Source of the DNA: Adiantum capillus-veneris
Lineage: Eukaryota; Streptophyta; Polypodiopsida; Polypodiales; Pteridaceae
Direction of reading: 5' to 3'
Assembly (NCBI GenBank): GCA_014529385.2
Contig: CM043959.1
Coordinates: forward strand, 91,679,529 to 91,739,528
DNA length: 60,000 nt
Positions 30,701 to 43,472 of the stretch are shown one piece after another; within the stretch, counting starts at the first letter, position 1, and every line of letters begins with the position of its first letter. Under the pieces are notes generated by a model, which ran no database searches, had not been told where the DNA came from, and worked only from the letters and a program-made list of their open reading frames with translations. The position numbers were made by a program, and so were the translations under genes.

Positions 30701-32561
30701 CATTGGAATATTCCTTTTTGCCAAAATATTATGACCGGACAACGGTCGAAAAGTGGTCGGAAAACGGTTGGTTGGTCGGTGGCCGATTTCAAATTGGACT
30801 TGTCTTCTCAAGGGTGGCCACACATGGGCACATGAGAGAATTCAACTCGGACTTGTTTACACAAGGGCAGCTACACATGACTGCCTCTCATGAGAGAGAG
30901 CAACCCTTTTGGCCTATAAAAGGAGGCCTTTTCTACACACAAAAATGGATTGAAGAGGTGAAGCATTGTGGTGCATTGTGAAGTTGATGCAACAAGGTGT
31001 GTGTGAGGTGGTGAGAGTGAAGCAAGGCGGGAGCTCCAAAAGGGTATAATCTACTTCTTGTTTTGAAGTACTAAAGCCATCAAGTGGCTGCTTTCCCATG
31101 GACGTAGCCCACATTGGGTGGCATAGCTACATAGATAATTGAGTAGTTTACTTAATGGTGAGAGATAATTTACTTACCTCTTCCCCCCAAGTTGAACAAC
31201 GTGTTGTCCCCAACACTAGCTCAACATCATCCTCACTTGAGTCTCCTCCCATAAGGACTCACAATATCACTGATATCCTTGGTGGCCTTAACCTTTCCAC
31301 AACTCAGTCCTCCTGACCTTCTTCAAAATTTGTCGATTATTCCCTTCCACTTGAAGGTGCCATTAATGTTACTACTGCTCTTGCTTCTCCTGAAGCTCAT
31401 CTCTGGCGTGCAAAAATGGAGGCTAAGATGGCCTCTCTAATTCACTTAGGTCTTGGTCCGTCTTCCTCCACATCATAAGCCAGTCACCTGAAAATGGCTC
31501 CTCTGATGTAAATATCCTTCTCATGGCTCTATCAAGCATTATAAAGCTCACCTTGTAGCTTATGGTTTTTCTCAAGAGCCTGGGGAGTGAATTACTTTGA
31601 AACGTTTTCACCTACACTTTGATTTGCATACTTACGAACCCTCTTGGCTATTGGCATGCAATATGATATGGAAATGCATCAGATGGATGTAGAGACAACC
31701 TTTCTCAATGGTGAACTCAAAGAAGAGATATATATTATTCAACCTCCACACTTTGTTCACCATGATTATTGTGATTATGTTTGTCTTCTCTTACGAGCCT
31801 TGTATGGACTCAAGCAATTTCCTCGCCAATGGATTTCTTGTTTTTCACTCTTTCATGCAGTCGATCCAATTCCGTCGTCTCCATACTGACGTTTCCATCT
31901 ATGTTCGTCATAGTGGATTCCACTTTGTCATCCTTGCTCTCTATGTGGATGACATTATCTTGCTGGTAGCATCTCTTTCAACCATGAACCAGATTAAAGG
32001 GGAACTTACTGCTACATTTCGCATGAGTGATGGGGGAAACTCAGTCATATCTTGGGAATGCAAATACTTCGACATTGCCCAACACATACAATGTATCTCA
32101 CTCAAGAAAAATTTGCAAAAGACATAGTTTAATACCACCTTGCATAAGCATTGTTGGACGCCACTACCGCTCACACAACAAGAAACCCACTACTAAATAA
32201 AAACACATCATTATGGGTGCATGACCCTCTCTCCAAAGAATATAGGACCATCCTTGGAAGAATCCATTACTTAGTTACACTCACACGTCTTGCTCTTGCA
32301 TTTGCATCAATTATGCTTTTGTGTTATATCCACTGTCATGAGCATCTCATGTTAGCCGAATGCCTATATTCACTACTTAAATACCACACATGGTTTTGGT
32401 ATAACATTTAAAAGAGATAACACAAGAAGTGGTCTTTGAGTTAACTGGTTATGAGATGGTGAATGGGAAATAGATAGAAGATCAAGGCACTTGATAAGGA
32501 GATTATTTCTTGACACTTGCTCTTCCAAGATACAACGCCTCCTAAAAGAAGGAAAGCAAAT
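27730..32561 (+). pseudogene. Decayed Ty1/copia gag-pol, 5' portion
   Basis: Pieces in copia order with many stops and frameshifts: gag start MATTSTSSTMSKFYQIEKVQ (27730) and a UBN2-like LHKQLNEIQMV; zinc knuckle CNFCHQRGHIKQQC (about 28650); protease-like VWYLDTG (about 28845, and again about 28958 in a duplicated copy); integrase pieces DNGGEYAS (about 29655) and NDVAERKNC (about 29755); post-integrase YNPTTHDFSFSRDLVF (30085); RT with MDVETTFLNGEL (31685), YGLKQFPRQW and LYVDDIILL (31940); RNase H approach LGRIHYLVTLTRLALAFA (about 32250). Three internal tandem duplications of 85, 114 and 103 bp disturb the reading. The element is split at 32561 by element 2 and resumes at 45892. Confidence 0.8.
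30626..31190 (+). other. Possible insertion (solo-LTR-like) within the copia remnant
   Basis: Copia coding similarity stops near 30620 and resumes near 31380. Between them lies TGTGAGGCCCCCG followed by a Gly/Arg-like low-complexity region and a TATA-type CTATAAAAGGAGG (about 30914-30926), then about 250 bp with no coding similarity. A start in TGTG and a single TATA box suit a solo LTR, but I could not fix the right end or a target duplication. Confidence 0.3.
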
Positions 32562-32896
32562 TGTTAACCCTCACGGCTCACGGACACCCTATTGCCTACG
32601 ATGGACGTTGTAACCTACGATGGACATTGTATTATTTATTTGGTAGAGTCAGGTACCGGGCTTGTCGGTCCAATAGGAAAAGGGTAAGAGTGATCGCCGA
32701 TGAGAGGCGCACTCTAACTGGAACATTCAAGGGATTAGTTGGCTAAGCATGGGCGCCCAAGTGTGAATGGGACGAGCTCATATAAAAGTCAACTAAACCT
32801 AAAATTCACTCATTCTCTCATTTGTGCAATAGAAGAGTGCTCTTGATCCATCTCCATCTCCATCTTCTTCTTCTTCACCTCCTTGTGTGTGTGTGT

Positions 32897-32976
<80 letters not shown>

Positions 32977-33223
32977 GTGTGTGTGTGCGATCGAGCATTG
33001 CGGCGGCACAGTGGTGGTGAGGCGGTTGAGCGCGGCTTAGCGGCGCCTCCTTCTTCTTCGCAGCGATGAATCCTCCACGAAGCAAGCATAGAGCAGTGAG
33101 TGACACACCATCGCCTTCTTTGAGCTTACTAGTTTAGGCTTGTTGTGTGCTTGGAGCCATTTGTGGCTCGCACACGGTGTATCAGCAAGTTCCTTGCATT
33201 GACACGTGCGACATACGCGCACA
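32562..33223 (+). repeat. Element 2 left LTR
   Basis: 662 bp. A canonical TATAAAAG lies at 32781-32788. A long (GT)n tract with one GTAT break (about 32884-32955) followed by (GA)n (about 32956-32976) lies 100 bp downstream. Near its start a CCTACGATGGAC segment is duplicated, which element 1 lacks. Confidence 0.95.
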
Positions 33224-33227
33224 TTTT

Positions 33228-33245
33228 TGGCGCCGTTGCCGGGGA
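33228..33245 (+). other. Element 2 primer binding site, tRNA-Asp
   Basis: TGGCGCCGTTGCCGGGGA is, to my knowledge, the exact complement of the plant tRNA-Asp(GUC) 3' end including CCA. It lies four bases past the LTR end. Confidence 0.9.
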
Positions 33246-34049
33246 GTGCCATACATGAAGCTCGAGTAGCACTCTGTGCTTCTCCGTGGTGCAATTTCTA
33301 TTGTAGGAAAGGTAAGGAAGGAGTGTGTGTGTGTTGAGAAGAGGGATTTGGTGTTATATTGTGTGTTTTTTTAATTAATGGAGTTTTCAAAGGTTCTGTG
33401 TTTATTCTCTGTGTATTAAGGTAGTTAGTTTTCTTTGTTAATAGAGATTTCAAAGGTTCTGTGTTTATTCTCTGTGTATTAAGGTAGTTAGTTTTCTATG
33501 TACAGTAAGTAGGAAGTAGATTAGTGAGAGTTAATAGAGTGTGTTAGTGTGTAAGAGTAGGTGTATTAGTTAGAAGTAGGTAGAGAGAGTGTGTGTGTGC
33601 TCTCGCGCAGGCCGCGGCGGCCTTATCCTTTAAAAAATAAAAAATAAAAAAATAGTAATTTTTTTAAAAAAAATGTTTTTAAAAATTTTTAAAGGTAGGA
33701 CCGGGATCGGGAATATCTCCCAAACCCAAGCCCAGACCCAAACCCAAGCTCACGCTCAGGCCTAGGCTTCAAACGCCTTTAAAAAAAACTAATTTTAGCT
33801 TCACACGTAGCTAAAAAATGATTTTTTGAGGACCAACGGAACGTCAGATGCCCGAAAATTGTGCTGTAAAGCACACAACAACCCTTTAAGTGATACGCTC
33901 GTTTCGAGCTATCGCACACTTCAATCAAAAAAATCAAACATTCAAAAAACAAGAAAAAATCAAGTAGAAAATGGGGTGCAAAACACCCACAAAACAAAGC
34001 AAGTAACCTTTGAGGGTACTTACCGACACTTGTAGGGCACCCAAAGCAC
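33246..34049 (+). other. Element 2 untranslated leader
   Basis: About 800 bp, non-coding. It contains a tandem duplication with a 63-bp period (about 33385-33500: TTCAAAGGTTCTGTG repeated), a CG-rich knot (GGCCGCGGCGGCC near 33609), A/T runs and repeated CCCAAGCCC. The layout parallels the element 1 leader. Confidence 0.6.
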
Positions 34050-37000
34050 ATGTATCTACGCTCTGGTCGTGTGCTAGAGTCCGAACAACTAGCTAGTGCT
34101 TCGATTTACGGGGGTACTCACTATCCTTCCACGCTAGGGTCTACGCCCTCGGCGGGGACCCAAGGTAGTGCAACCCAAGACCCAAATATAGCGACTAGCG
34201 ACTCTTCCTCTGACTACGATATTATGGAAGAGCATCTTACACAAAGCCCCGAGGGAACAAATGAAACCGTGCCTAGCTGGGCCCAACAACCTGGAACTAG
34301 TGTTTTTAGCCGTTTGATGGAAACTTTTAGTAGAGCTACGCGCTCTGAACCTACGGCTAGTGAAGTAAACGAAGGGGGTGGGGAAGTAGAATCACCATTC
34401 ACATCTCCTGTAGACCCCACACTCCCTCAAAGTGTCCACGTGGACATTCTACCTACCTCATTTAATGAGGGCCCTACCGAGCTACCACCTTCCAAAGTCG
34501 CCTCTAAGGTAGCGGTGACTAAAAGTCAAAACACGGGAAGCAACAGTGCATCCACCTCACGGCAACCCTCTAGTACACCAAGTTTGGACGGGGTATTTCT
34601 CAATGAAAATTGGGAATATGACCTACACATGGAGACTTTGACCGACCTATACATGGGCTACATACCATGTGGGTTGGTTAGAAGTTGTACAATCCACATC
34701 TAGTGCCACTAGTCTAGAGGAACAACAACACATGATCTGCAATGTCATCCATAGGATTATCGAGTCCGAGAGGCAAAATCGAGGAATAAACATACCTTCG
34801 ACGGGTCCTATGCGATTTTTAGACACGGGCAAAGGGAAACAACCCACTCTATCACAAATGGAGACTCCCCTAGTGAGTCCCATCAATCCCCCATATGTTG
34901 TTTCGCCAGGGGTCTCAATGCAATCTGAGCCCACAAGTGATAGCTTTACTTTTCCAAGTCTAGATCATCTTTCCCTTGATGACACCATGGCTACCATGCC
35001 TACCCCAATGATGGGCATGCCAAGAACCACGCCATGGACCTCATTTGTTAGTAAAGCACCACTATATGGTAGCTCAATGCCTGCAACAGTACCTACAAGT
35101 GTGTACCAATCGTATGCACCTATGGCTCACACTTATGTAGTCCCTACCCCTCCCATTGTTTCAACTACCTATGCTCCACAACCACAATACAAAAGTTCTT
35201 ATCCCCATGGGACTATACCGGCTAGCATTAGCATGTCACATTCGACATCTGCTATGCCTAGGGCCACTCATATGAACTATGGACCACCACATGGCACAAC
35301 ATCGTACCCAAAGTGGAACCCAAGGGCTTCCTATACGCCAAGCCCAATGCCAATACCTACTCCACATGTAGTCTCTGGAGCACCTTCACCCACGGTGCCT
35401 GCTCACTTAGGTGACTTGGCAACATTTGCTCAAGCTATTGGTCGATCTATTGCTAAGAATATGCGTAACATGCCTGATAGAGAGCCTAGAAGTAAGGTAG
35501 TACAAATATCCAAGCTCACACAAAAATTTAGTGGAGACGGGGATGTGAGAAAGCATATCGAAGTGTTTGAACAAATATGCGATTCTCTAGGAGAACAAAA
35601 TGACCTACATAAGAGCAATGCTTTAAGCCTAACCTTAAGTGGAAAGGCTAGGGATTGGTATAGAACCCTAGGGGTGGAAGAAAAAACGATTTACCCTACT
35701 CTTAGGAGATTGTTCTTAAAGGAATACATACGAGAGGGAGTGCTTGGGGTGTAGCCTCTCAGCTCCAGAAAGCCCAACGAGAGGAAGGAGAGTCGGCGAG
35801 AGACTTTATAAGTCGCTTGAAGCATTTGAATTCTCGTTGTAATCCAAATGAGCGCTTAAACAATAACCAATTGCTTGATAGATTCATTAGGGGGTTACGA
35901 CATGAGGATATCTACAATGGCCTAGTCATTAGAGGTATCACCACTTGGGAAGCAGTCACCACCAATGCTATCCAGTTGGAGGATAATTTAATGATTCAAG
36001 GAGAAAGAGTGTCTGTTGAGCCTAAATCTATTAGCTCACAAGCATCGGGGCATCAGCTAATGACCCTAAAGCCTATTGCTAAGGAGCCAAAGATATCTGA
36101 GATGACTTTAGCAGATCTCACCAAGGCTATTCAAGAGAGTCTTAGAGACAATCGTGCTCCGCAAAACAATCATATGTATCCAAGAAGGGAGCAACAATGG
36201 TGCTCAGTCTGCTATGGACCGCATATTACCAGTGAATGCCCTACTTTTAGATTAAAATTCACTGGGAACTGCAATGCATATGGAAGGTATGGTCATCAAG
36301 CTAAGGATTGCATAGTATTTAAGCGCGCGATGGCCAATAGACCAACCTTAGCATGGACAGACACACCTCGAGTGCCTGCATTGATGCCGGCCCCACCTCT
36401 TGAACAAACAGCACAACACATGGTCCCTAGGGCCCAAAATGTTGTTCAAACAACACCCTTACCACCTCCAGTGCTAGGACCGCAACCACCACATCCGAGA
36501 ATCACTTCTGTGAATCAAGTGGGTTGTGAGTCATCTATTTCTTGTTTGGAAGGCTATGAGGAAGATATAGATCCTAATATCGCCTATGGGATGGATGTGC
36601 TTGAAGAAAGTCCACAATACTACATGGAGCACTATTGGGGACAAGTCAAACTTGTATATCAAGTAGCTGCTCTTGCGGCAAGAGGCCAAAATATCAATTA
36701 CACCGCTAAGAGACCACCTCTTCAATGCTATGAGTGTGGAGGTCCACATCGTGTAGCGGAGTGTCCTATTAGGCTACAAAAGAACACCACACTAATGCAA
36801 ACCAATCAAGCAAGCACGTCTACAATGCCGATACTCATGTGTAATCGATGTGGCATAGATCATTTGATTGCCCAATGTCCAAATAATCCAAATGCACCGA
36901 AGATCACGCCATTAAACTTGATTGAAGTTACCAAGGAGCCATCACCAAGTACACCCGTGGTACCAGTAAACGTACTCACACGATTGATGCTCCAAAAACA

Positions 37001-38234
37001 AAATTATATTCACGGCATCAATTGCCCAATCTCAGAAAAAGAAGAAAACACGAAGAAAGAGATCGCAAAAAGCAGCGCAGACCGCAGTTCAAAGACCAAC
37101 ATGGGGACTGGTGATGACCCCGTATATATGAACGACGCTGAAGAAGATTCTGATTCAGGTGAAACCATGGAGACCAAAACGACCACTAACATAGAAACCA
37201 ACAAGGAAGATCTTCATGAGCCACAATGGCCAGGATCCAAAAAGAAGATAGGAACTTACCCAAACCCTACAGAGGAGATTGAGCGAGTCAAGCAATTAAG
37301 GAGTTTGGTAGAAGATACGCAAAGGGATCTAGAACCAGCACCTAGGAAGATCCAGATTACAGACACCGTGTTCCCTACGCAACAACAACCTCACCAAGTC
37401 CATAGACCCTTGGACATACCTAGTGTCATCCAAGAAGAAAGTGACTTAAAGTCATGGGAAAGTGGGCGTACTCACTTCTTGATGGAAAGAATGTTTACAG
37501 AGGGACTACTTGATCCTATCGCAGAAATGGAGATCCCATCTTCCCCACGTCAAGGGACTCAAGGCCAAAAGGTGTCGTTAAACATTGCCAAATTGATGGA
37601 TTTCATGTCTTTAGAAGTTAGAACCAGCATCATGTCCAAACTATATAAAGACCCCGAGCTAGTCTCAACCCTTCGAGCCTTCCTCAATGGAGAATTGAAG
37701 TTTGGGCTACCACAATTTTCACAGATGGATGGAGCTGGGGAGATGCCAATAGAGGAGGAATACATAGATCCACAACCCAACCTAGATGAGAACCTTGTTA
37801 TAGAAATACCTATTAACAAGTTGGGACAATACTTTGAGGGTGATGAATCCAATGTGACTATACCAATCACTACTAAGGGATTAACTGTGAAGGGAATCCT
37901 TGATGGTGACACTGGGATTAGCATTGTGACTAAAAATTGCTGGGAAACTATGGGAAGACCTCACCTTGCGACCACAACCATAGTAGTGAAGATGGCCAAT
38001 GGGTCTATTGTTAAACCTATTGGGATGTTAGAAGATCTCAAGATCAAGGTCTTTGGACATAAAATAAGAGTTACCTTCATTTTTATGGATTTCTCCAAGA
38101 ACACTATGGCATCTGAGATGATCTTAGGACGTCCTTTCATGAGGGAAGCAAAAATGGTGCATGACTGGTCTAAGAACCATGTCTACCTGCAGTTCCAAGA
38201 TTCTGTCATTCGAGTGGATCTTGTGATGGGTTGA
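34050..38234 (+). pseudogene. Element 2 gag and protease, two frameshifts
   Basis: Opens MYLRSGRVLE at 34050. A frameshift near 34650-34670 moves the reading to the frame of GWLEVVQSTSSATS. A one-base loss in the CTTTGGGG context near 35745 shifts it again before the 35817 segment. The gag capsid-like region is well kept. Zinc knuckles at about 36201, 36727 and 36841 are present, but the second (about 36271) reads CNAYGRYGHQAKDC, with the second Cys replaced by Tyr. The first protease-like motif is ILDGDTGISIV (37899). The frame stops at TGA 38232-38234. Confidence 0.9.
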
Positions 38235-39545
38235 GCACATCCTCTAGGAAACAGGTTTATAATCGATCATAGATCTGACACCACAGTTTACTCGGCCCCA
38301 TTGCAGTATTGTTACACGTGTAAAGCGGACACTGATGTTGGGGAAGACTCTCCTTATATGGATGTACTACCTGGGATGACTGAGTCGGACAATGTGGATT
38401 GGGTCCACCTAGCAGCAACCATAGACACTTGGGGAAATAGGGGGACAACCTGAGTAACACCTGAGGGGGATGAAATACCACCACTTGTACCCTTAAACAT
38501 GCTAGAAGCAATGCACATAGCTTCTGATGATCTACAAGATGAAAGTTTGACTGGCATTGAAACCAGTAGCACCTCACAAGACTATAGCCCACACGATTTG
38601 GGGTCAGAATCATCAGTTGAAATTGACTCTGAGGACAAAGAATCTGAGTTAAATCTTAGTGCAAATGTGGGGACAAACCATTCAGGGCCCAGTGGTAACC
38701 TAGATGATAATCTATCCAAGGGAGCAGAAGACACAAGTAGTGATTCATCTAGTGAGTCTTCACTAGAACTCGATCGTAATTGAGAATTAAACAAGAAGAG
38801 TAAGAGATATAAGAGGCGACGATATCGAGCAAATGTGCGTGCTAGAATAAATGAAAAGAAATCTACCGCAGAATGGCTTAATTATATAGGGGCATGTGAT
38901 GCTCATCGAAAGTTGGTAGATAACTGGGGGGAATACCTTCAAAGCATTATGTGGTGTAGTCCACAACCCATTGACATCGCACAACTAGAGGCTACAGAGA
39001 AGCCAAAGTTGAGCCGTACCGTAAGGGGACGACAAAATCGAGAGTTATCTCAACAACAAAAGGAATCAGAAGTTAAATCACAGTCCACAGAACAACAGGA
39101 CCCCACAGACTTACACCCTGCACCTAAACATTTGAAATCCTATACCACCGAGGAACGTAATGTTGTGTATACAAAGGCTCAAAGAAAACCTATCGATGGG
39201 AGCAATGGAGTCTATGATGGTCCAGCGATAGTTAAGGAAATAGAGTTAGCAGACCCACGAGAAGAGTCTAAACCTATTTTCATTGCCCAAGATTTGACCG
39301 ATACTGAGGAGTGTGTACTTAAAGAACTTCTCAAGGAATTCAGGGATATATTTGCCTAGACTTATCATGATATGAAAGGTGTTCCACCTTCCGTGGTGCA
39401 GCACACAATCCCCATGAATAGCATGGCTAAACCAGTTCAGCAACGGCCCTACCCAATGAATCCTAAATATATAAAGATCGTTCAAGAAGAGATTGAAAAG
39501 CTTATGGAATGCGGATTCATATACCCTATTTAGCACTCAGAATGG
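38235..39545 (+). pseudogene. Element 2 linker between protease and RT, four stops
   Basis: Same frame as the preceding part, with in-frame stops at 38451 (TGA, Trp in element 1), 38781 (TGA), 39357 (TAG, Trp in element 1) and 39531 (TAG, Glu in element 1). It holds the acidic Ser/Asp/Glu region and the basic RRRYRANVRARI patch found in element 1. Two of the four stops are TGG to TGA/TAG changes. Confidence 0.85.
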
Positions 39546-42500
39546 GTGTCTCCAATAGTGATTGTGCCAAAAAAGAATGGGAAACTCAGAGTGTGCGTGG
39601 ATCTCAAGAAGGTCAATGCCGCCACTAGGAGGGACCATTATCCCTTGCCATATTCAGAACATGTGCTTGAAAGAGTTACAGGGAAGGAAGCTTATAGCTT
39701 TTTGGATGGGTACTCTGGCTACAATCAAATCACAATTGCACTGGAGGACCAAGCTAAAACAGCCTTTATAACCATATTTGGAGTGTTCACATTTCGTGTT
39801 ATGGCTTTTGGCTTAACCAATGCCCCGGCTACCTTTCAAAGATTAATAAACACTGCTTTTAGAGAATATTTGAGGGAGTCTTGTGAAGCTTTCTTAGATG
39901 ACCTTTATGTTTATTCCTCTTGGAAAGAACATCTATCATGCTTACGGAAAGTGTTTGAGAAGTGTAGATTGTATCGCATCTCCTTAAACCCTTTCAAATG
40001 CCAATATTGGGTTAAACATGGAGTCATTTTAGGGCATATAGTGTCCAAAAATGGGATTTCCACAGATGAGAGAAAAATTAAAGCCATTGCAGAATTGCCA
40101 CCACCTACAAACTATAAAGGAGTTCAAAGGTTCATGGGCCATGTTGGTTATTACCGACGGTTTATTTTAAACTTTTCCGAGATAGCTCGTCCTTTGTACA
40201 AGCTTCTTATTGAGTTCCAATGGACTACGGAGTGTGACCATGCTTATGAGTCATTGAAAAAGACCTTGACTAGCGCTCCTATTCTACGAGTGACCGATTG
40301 GAATGTAATTTTTCATGTGCATATTGATGCATCGAACTTTGCTATTGGGTGTGTTCTAGCTCAACCAGGAGAACATAAACTGGACTACCCCATTAGCTTT
40401 GCAAGTCGTCAGTTGAATGATGCCGAAAGAAACTACACCACTACAGAACGAGAAGGTTTAGGTATGATTTATGCAGTGAAGAAATTTCGCTACTACCTTC
40501 TGGCCAACAAGTTTGTGTTCTATGTTGATCATCAAGCCTTGTTGTATCTAGTAAATAAACCTTGTTCCACGAAAATAATTACAAGATGGTTGTTAATTCT
40601 CCTTGAGTTTGATTTTACCATTGTGGTGAGACCCGGTAAAAGACATGTCATGGCTGATCATTTGTCTCGCATACCCAATGGGGAAGCCCCTACTGGAGTC
40701 GATGATGAATTGCCTGATACTTCTCTATTCCTAGTCGAAACCATACCTGAATGGAGTGAGAAGATTGTGAACTTTCTAGTTAATGGTTTTCCACCCAAAG
40801 AGCTTCGTAGGGACATAGCTCGAAAACTGTTAAAAGAATGTGAACCTTATTCTCTCATTGCAGGAACTCTCTACAGGCTAGGGAAGGATGATATTCTTAG
40901 ACGTTGTGCCCGTGAGGATGAGTATTTATACATACTGCAAGAAGCCCACATGGGTATAGCCGGAGGACATTTCTCAAGGGAACTAACAGCTAGAAAGGTG
41001 TTGCAATCAGGCTATTGGTGGCCAACCTTATTTAAGGATGTATCACTTTTTGCAAAAGGATGTGATGAATGCCAACGTTACAAGATCACACAACAAAAGG
41101 ATAGGATGCCCTTACATCCTGTTAAAGTGACTCAACCATTTGAAAAATGGGGTTTAGACTTTGTAGGCCCAATTAGTCCGGTAGCTCGTAGCACTCAATC
41201 TCGATATATTATCATTGCCATTGACTATGTGACAAAGTGGGCGGAAGCCAGGGCGACACGTAAGGCCGATGCAAGGTCAACTGCCAAGTTTCTCTTTGAG
41301 AACATTGTTACAAGATTTGGTTGTCCCTTTGAGATTGTGAGTGACAATGGTACTCATTTTATAAATGAAGTAATAAAAGAACTCACTACCAACTTTATGA
41401 TAGCTCACCATAAATCCACACCTTATTATCCACAAGCAAATGGCCAAGCTGAGAGCACCAATAAGACCTTAATCTCTATCTTAACCAAAACGATGGAAGC
41501 TCATCGCACAGATTGGGATTTAAAGCTTACATCATCTCTATGGGCTTATCGTACTGCGTATAAAGTTGCCATTAACTGCACACCATTCAAGATGGTGTAT
41601 GGCCAAGAAGCGGTTATGCCATGGGAGTTTGTCGTTCCTAGTCTTCGAGTAGCTTTTCAAGAAGGTTGGGATGGTAAACCCTTAGTTGAGCGATTATATA
41701 TCCTTGAAAGGCTAGATGAAGAGAGGCAATTAGCTGTGCAAAATGCACTTGTGGAGAAAGATAGGAGGAAGAAATGGTTTGACCGTCATCTAAAGAACAA
41801 AGATATCAATGTTGGTGATAAAGTCCTTATGTATGGAGTGCGTAACGAAAAGAAAAAGTTGAAATATGCGGGAAAAGGACCATATAGAGTATGTGAGATC
41901 ACCCCACAAGGAACCATTCGTGTGGAGACTCTTGATGGAGTTGAAACCATTGAATTCCTCAATGGGAGCAAATTTAAAAGATACTATGATCCTTTAAGCC
42001 AAGAGGAGTTGCGTGCCATCCATACAAAAAAGGCAGCCAAGGCACAAATAGAATTGAAGAAGATACAAGCTCAAGCTGAGGCTAAGGAGCGACAACAACG
42101 TATAAGACGAAAACGAGAGGCTAACCTTGGAGTCACACATGCATTCCACGTTGAAATCGACGAGGATTGGTTGGACTCTGACACACCTCTACGATACCCT
42201 ATTGAGCTAAATAGCATCTATGGAAAAGTGCTATATAACGCCTTATTGGACACGAGTGCTAAATATAATCTGCTATCATATGGGGTGTGGTGTCAGTTAG
42301 GGAAGCCACCTCTATCTGAGAGTATTATCCAAGTCAAGGGTGTCAACAAGAAAAAAACTATGATTTTTGGAATTTGGCACACTTCTGTCAGTTATGACAA
42401 TGGGGTTGTAGCTCAAGACTTTTTTGTCATGCCTGTTGGAACTATGGAGGGTAATATAAACCTAGGATGCACGTGGATGATAGCCACCAAATGCACTATT

Positions 42501-43364
42501 GATTGGGGGACTGGGGGTGTCACAACGCAAAAACCAACTCTTATCCTTACCACTCAAGCCATAGTCCCTGAGATATTGCCTAAGGAAATAAAACCCAAGA
42601 CATTGCATGTCCAAGAGGTTGAACCATACGTCCCCATAGCCCAACTCTCTAGAGCTTCAACTGATGTAGTTGAAAGAAAGCTTGAGACACACAAGAACCA
42701 TCCTAATATAATAAAGAAAACATACAAGTGGGTCCCTAAAGCCTCTTTAGTAACCATGGCTGATGCTAAAAAACGGAAGCCTCGTAAGAAACGTCCCCCT
42801 CACTCCAAGAAATGTAAAGAAACATTCCGTTGGATTCCTAAACGACTATTGGAAGCCCAAGGATACTATGAAGGAAATGATCAAATCTGGGTGCCCAAAC
42901 ATAAATTGTACTCTTACCTGTCACCGGGTCCATGTGAGCTCAATCATGTGGCTCCAAAACAAATTGAAGATCGTGGAAAGGAAAAAATCACAGAATGCGA
43001 CACACCTGCTCCAGAGCTAGTTTGGGTACCAAAGAAAGAAGGATTTGTTCCACATGGCTCAGGAACAGGGAAAGCAAATGAAGCTTCTTGTTCTTCATGT
43101 AGTTCCTATACGGAAATAGAAGCTTCGATACAACGTCCACCTACCATTGTACATATCCATACAAGCAAGAAAGAGTTTACACCTCCCGTTGTAAGTTCAC
43201 CACCTACAACGATGTTGCAAATAAAATCATGGGAGAGTAACTTACCACCCTTGCAACTAGATGAAACGCATAGAGCGGTCAAAAACTATTGGTTAAAGCC
43301 TTCACCTATAGCAACTTGGAACAACTGGTTTCAAAGGGTGACGACATCATTTCAAACGGTATGA
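39546..43364 (+). CDS. Element 2 RT, RNase H, integrase, second PR-like domain and WVPK repeats
   Basis: A 1272-codon open frame that begins inside the RT (MSPIVIVPKKNGKLR); the Met is internal, not a natural start. RT FLDDLYVYS is at about 39890, RNase H HIDASN at about 40320, and the integrase HHCC at about 40948 with GLDFVGP, VSDNGTHF and NGQAEST (41153-41460). The post-integrase retropepsin-like segment reads LLDTSAKYN (about 42246) where element 1 has LLDTGAKYN, so the active-site Gly is changed to Ser by one G to A change. The KWVPK, RWIPK, IWVPK and VWVPK repeats are all kept. The frame cannot be expressed as part of a full polyprotein because of the upstream stops. Confidence 0.9.
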   Translation: MSPIVIVPKKNGKLRVCVDLKKVNAATRRDHYPLPYSEHVLERVTGKEAYSFLDGYSGYNQITIALEDQAKTAFITIFGVFTFRVMAFGLTNAPATFQRLINTAFREYLRESCEAFLDDLYVYSSWKEHLSCLRKVFEKCRLYRISLNPFKCQYWVKHGVILGHIVSKNGISTDERKIKAIAELPPPTNYKGVQRFMGHVGYYRRFILNFSEIARPLYKLLIEFQWTTECDHAYESLKKTLTSAPILRVTDWNVIFHVHIDASNFAIGCVLAQPGEHKLDYPISFASRQLNDAERNYTTTEREGLGMIYAVKKFRYYLLANKFVFYVDHQALLYLVNKPCSTKIITRWLLILLEFDFTIVVRPGKRHVMADHLSRIPNGEAPTGVDDELPDTSLFLVETIPEWSEKIVNFLVNGFPPKELRRDIARKLLKECEPYSLIAGTLYRLGKDDILRRCAREDEYLYILQEAHMGIAGGHFSRELTARKVLQSGYWWPTLFKDVSLFAKGCDECQRYKITQQKDRMPLHPVKVTQPFEKWGLDFVGPISPVARSTQSRYIIIAIDYVTKWAEARATRKADARSTAKFLFENIVTRFGCPFEIVSDNGTHFINEVIKELTTNFMIAHHKSTPYYPQANGQAESTNKTLISILTKTMEAHRTDWDLKLTSSLWAYRTAYKVAINCTPFKMVYGQEAVMPWEFVVPSLRVAFQEGWDGKPLVERLYILERLDEERQLAVQNALVEKDRRKKWFDRHLKNKDINVGDKVLMYGVRNEKKKLKYAGKGPYRVCEITPQGTIRVETLDGVETIEFLNGSKFKRYYDPLSQEELRAIHTKKAAKAQIELKKIQAQAEAKERQQRIRRKREANLGVTHAFHVEIDEDWLDSDTPLRYPIELNSIYGKVLYNALLDTSAKYNLLSYGVWCQLGKPPLSESIIQVKGVNKKKTMIFGIWHTSVSYDNGVVAQDFFVMPVGTMEGNINLGCTWMIATKCTIDWGTGGVTTQKPTLILTTQAIVPEILPKEIKPKTLHVQEVEPYVPIAQLSRASTDVVERKLETHKNHPNIIKKTYKWVPKASLVTMADAKKRKPRKKRPPHSKKCKETFRWIPKRLLEAQGYYEGNDQIWVPKHKLYSYLSPGPCELNHVAPKQIEDRGKEKITECDTPAPELVWVPKKEGFVPHGSGTGKANEASCSSCSSYTEIEASIQRPPTIVHIHTSKKEFTPPVVSSPPTTMLQIKSWESNLPPLQLDETHRAVKNYWLKPSPIATWNNWFQRVTTSFQTV

Positions 43365-43371
43365 TCTACCC

Positions 43372-43472
43372 AAGGAAGGGGGGAGTGTTTGTTGACATCC
43401 ATCATTCAATTGCTTCCCTCTCAACCTTTCTCCCTGACCTCTTAATCTCCAATCTTAGGGAATGTATATATA
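43372..43472 (+). promoter_or_regulatory. Element 2 internal polypurine tract and TATA box
   Basis: AAGGAAGGGGGGAG (about 43372-43385) then TGTTTGTTGAC and TATATATA (43465-43472). Position and order are the same as in element 1. Confidence 0.5.
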
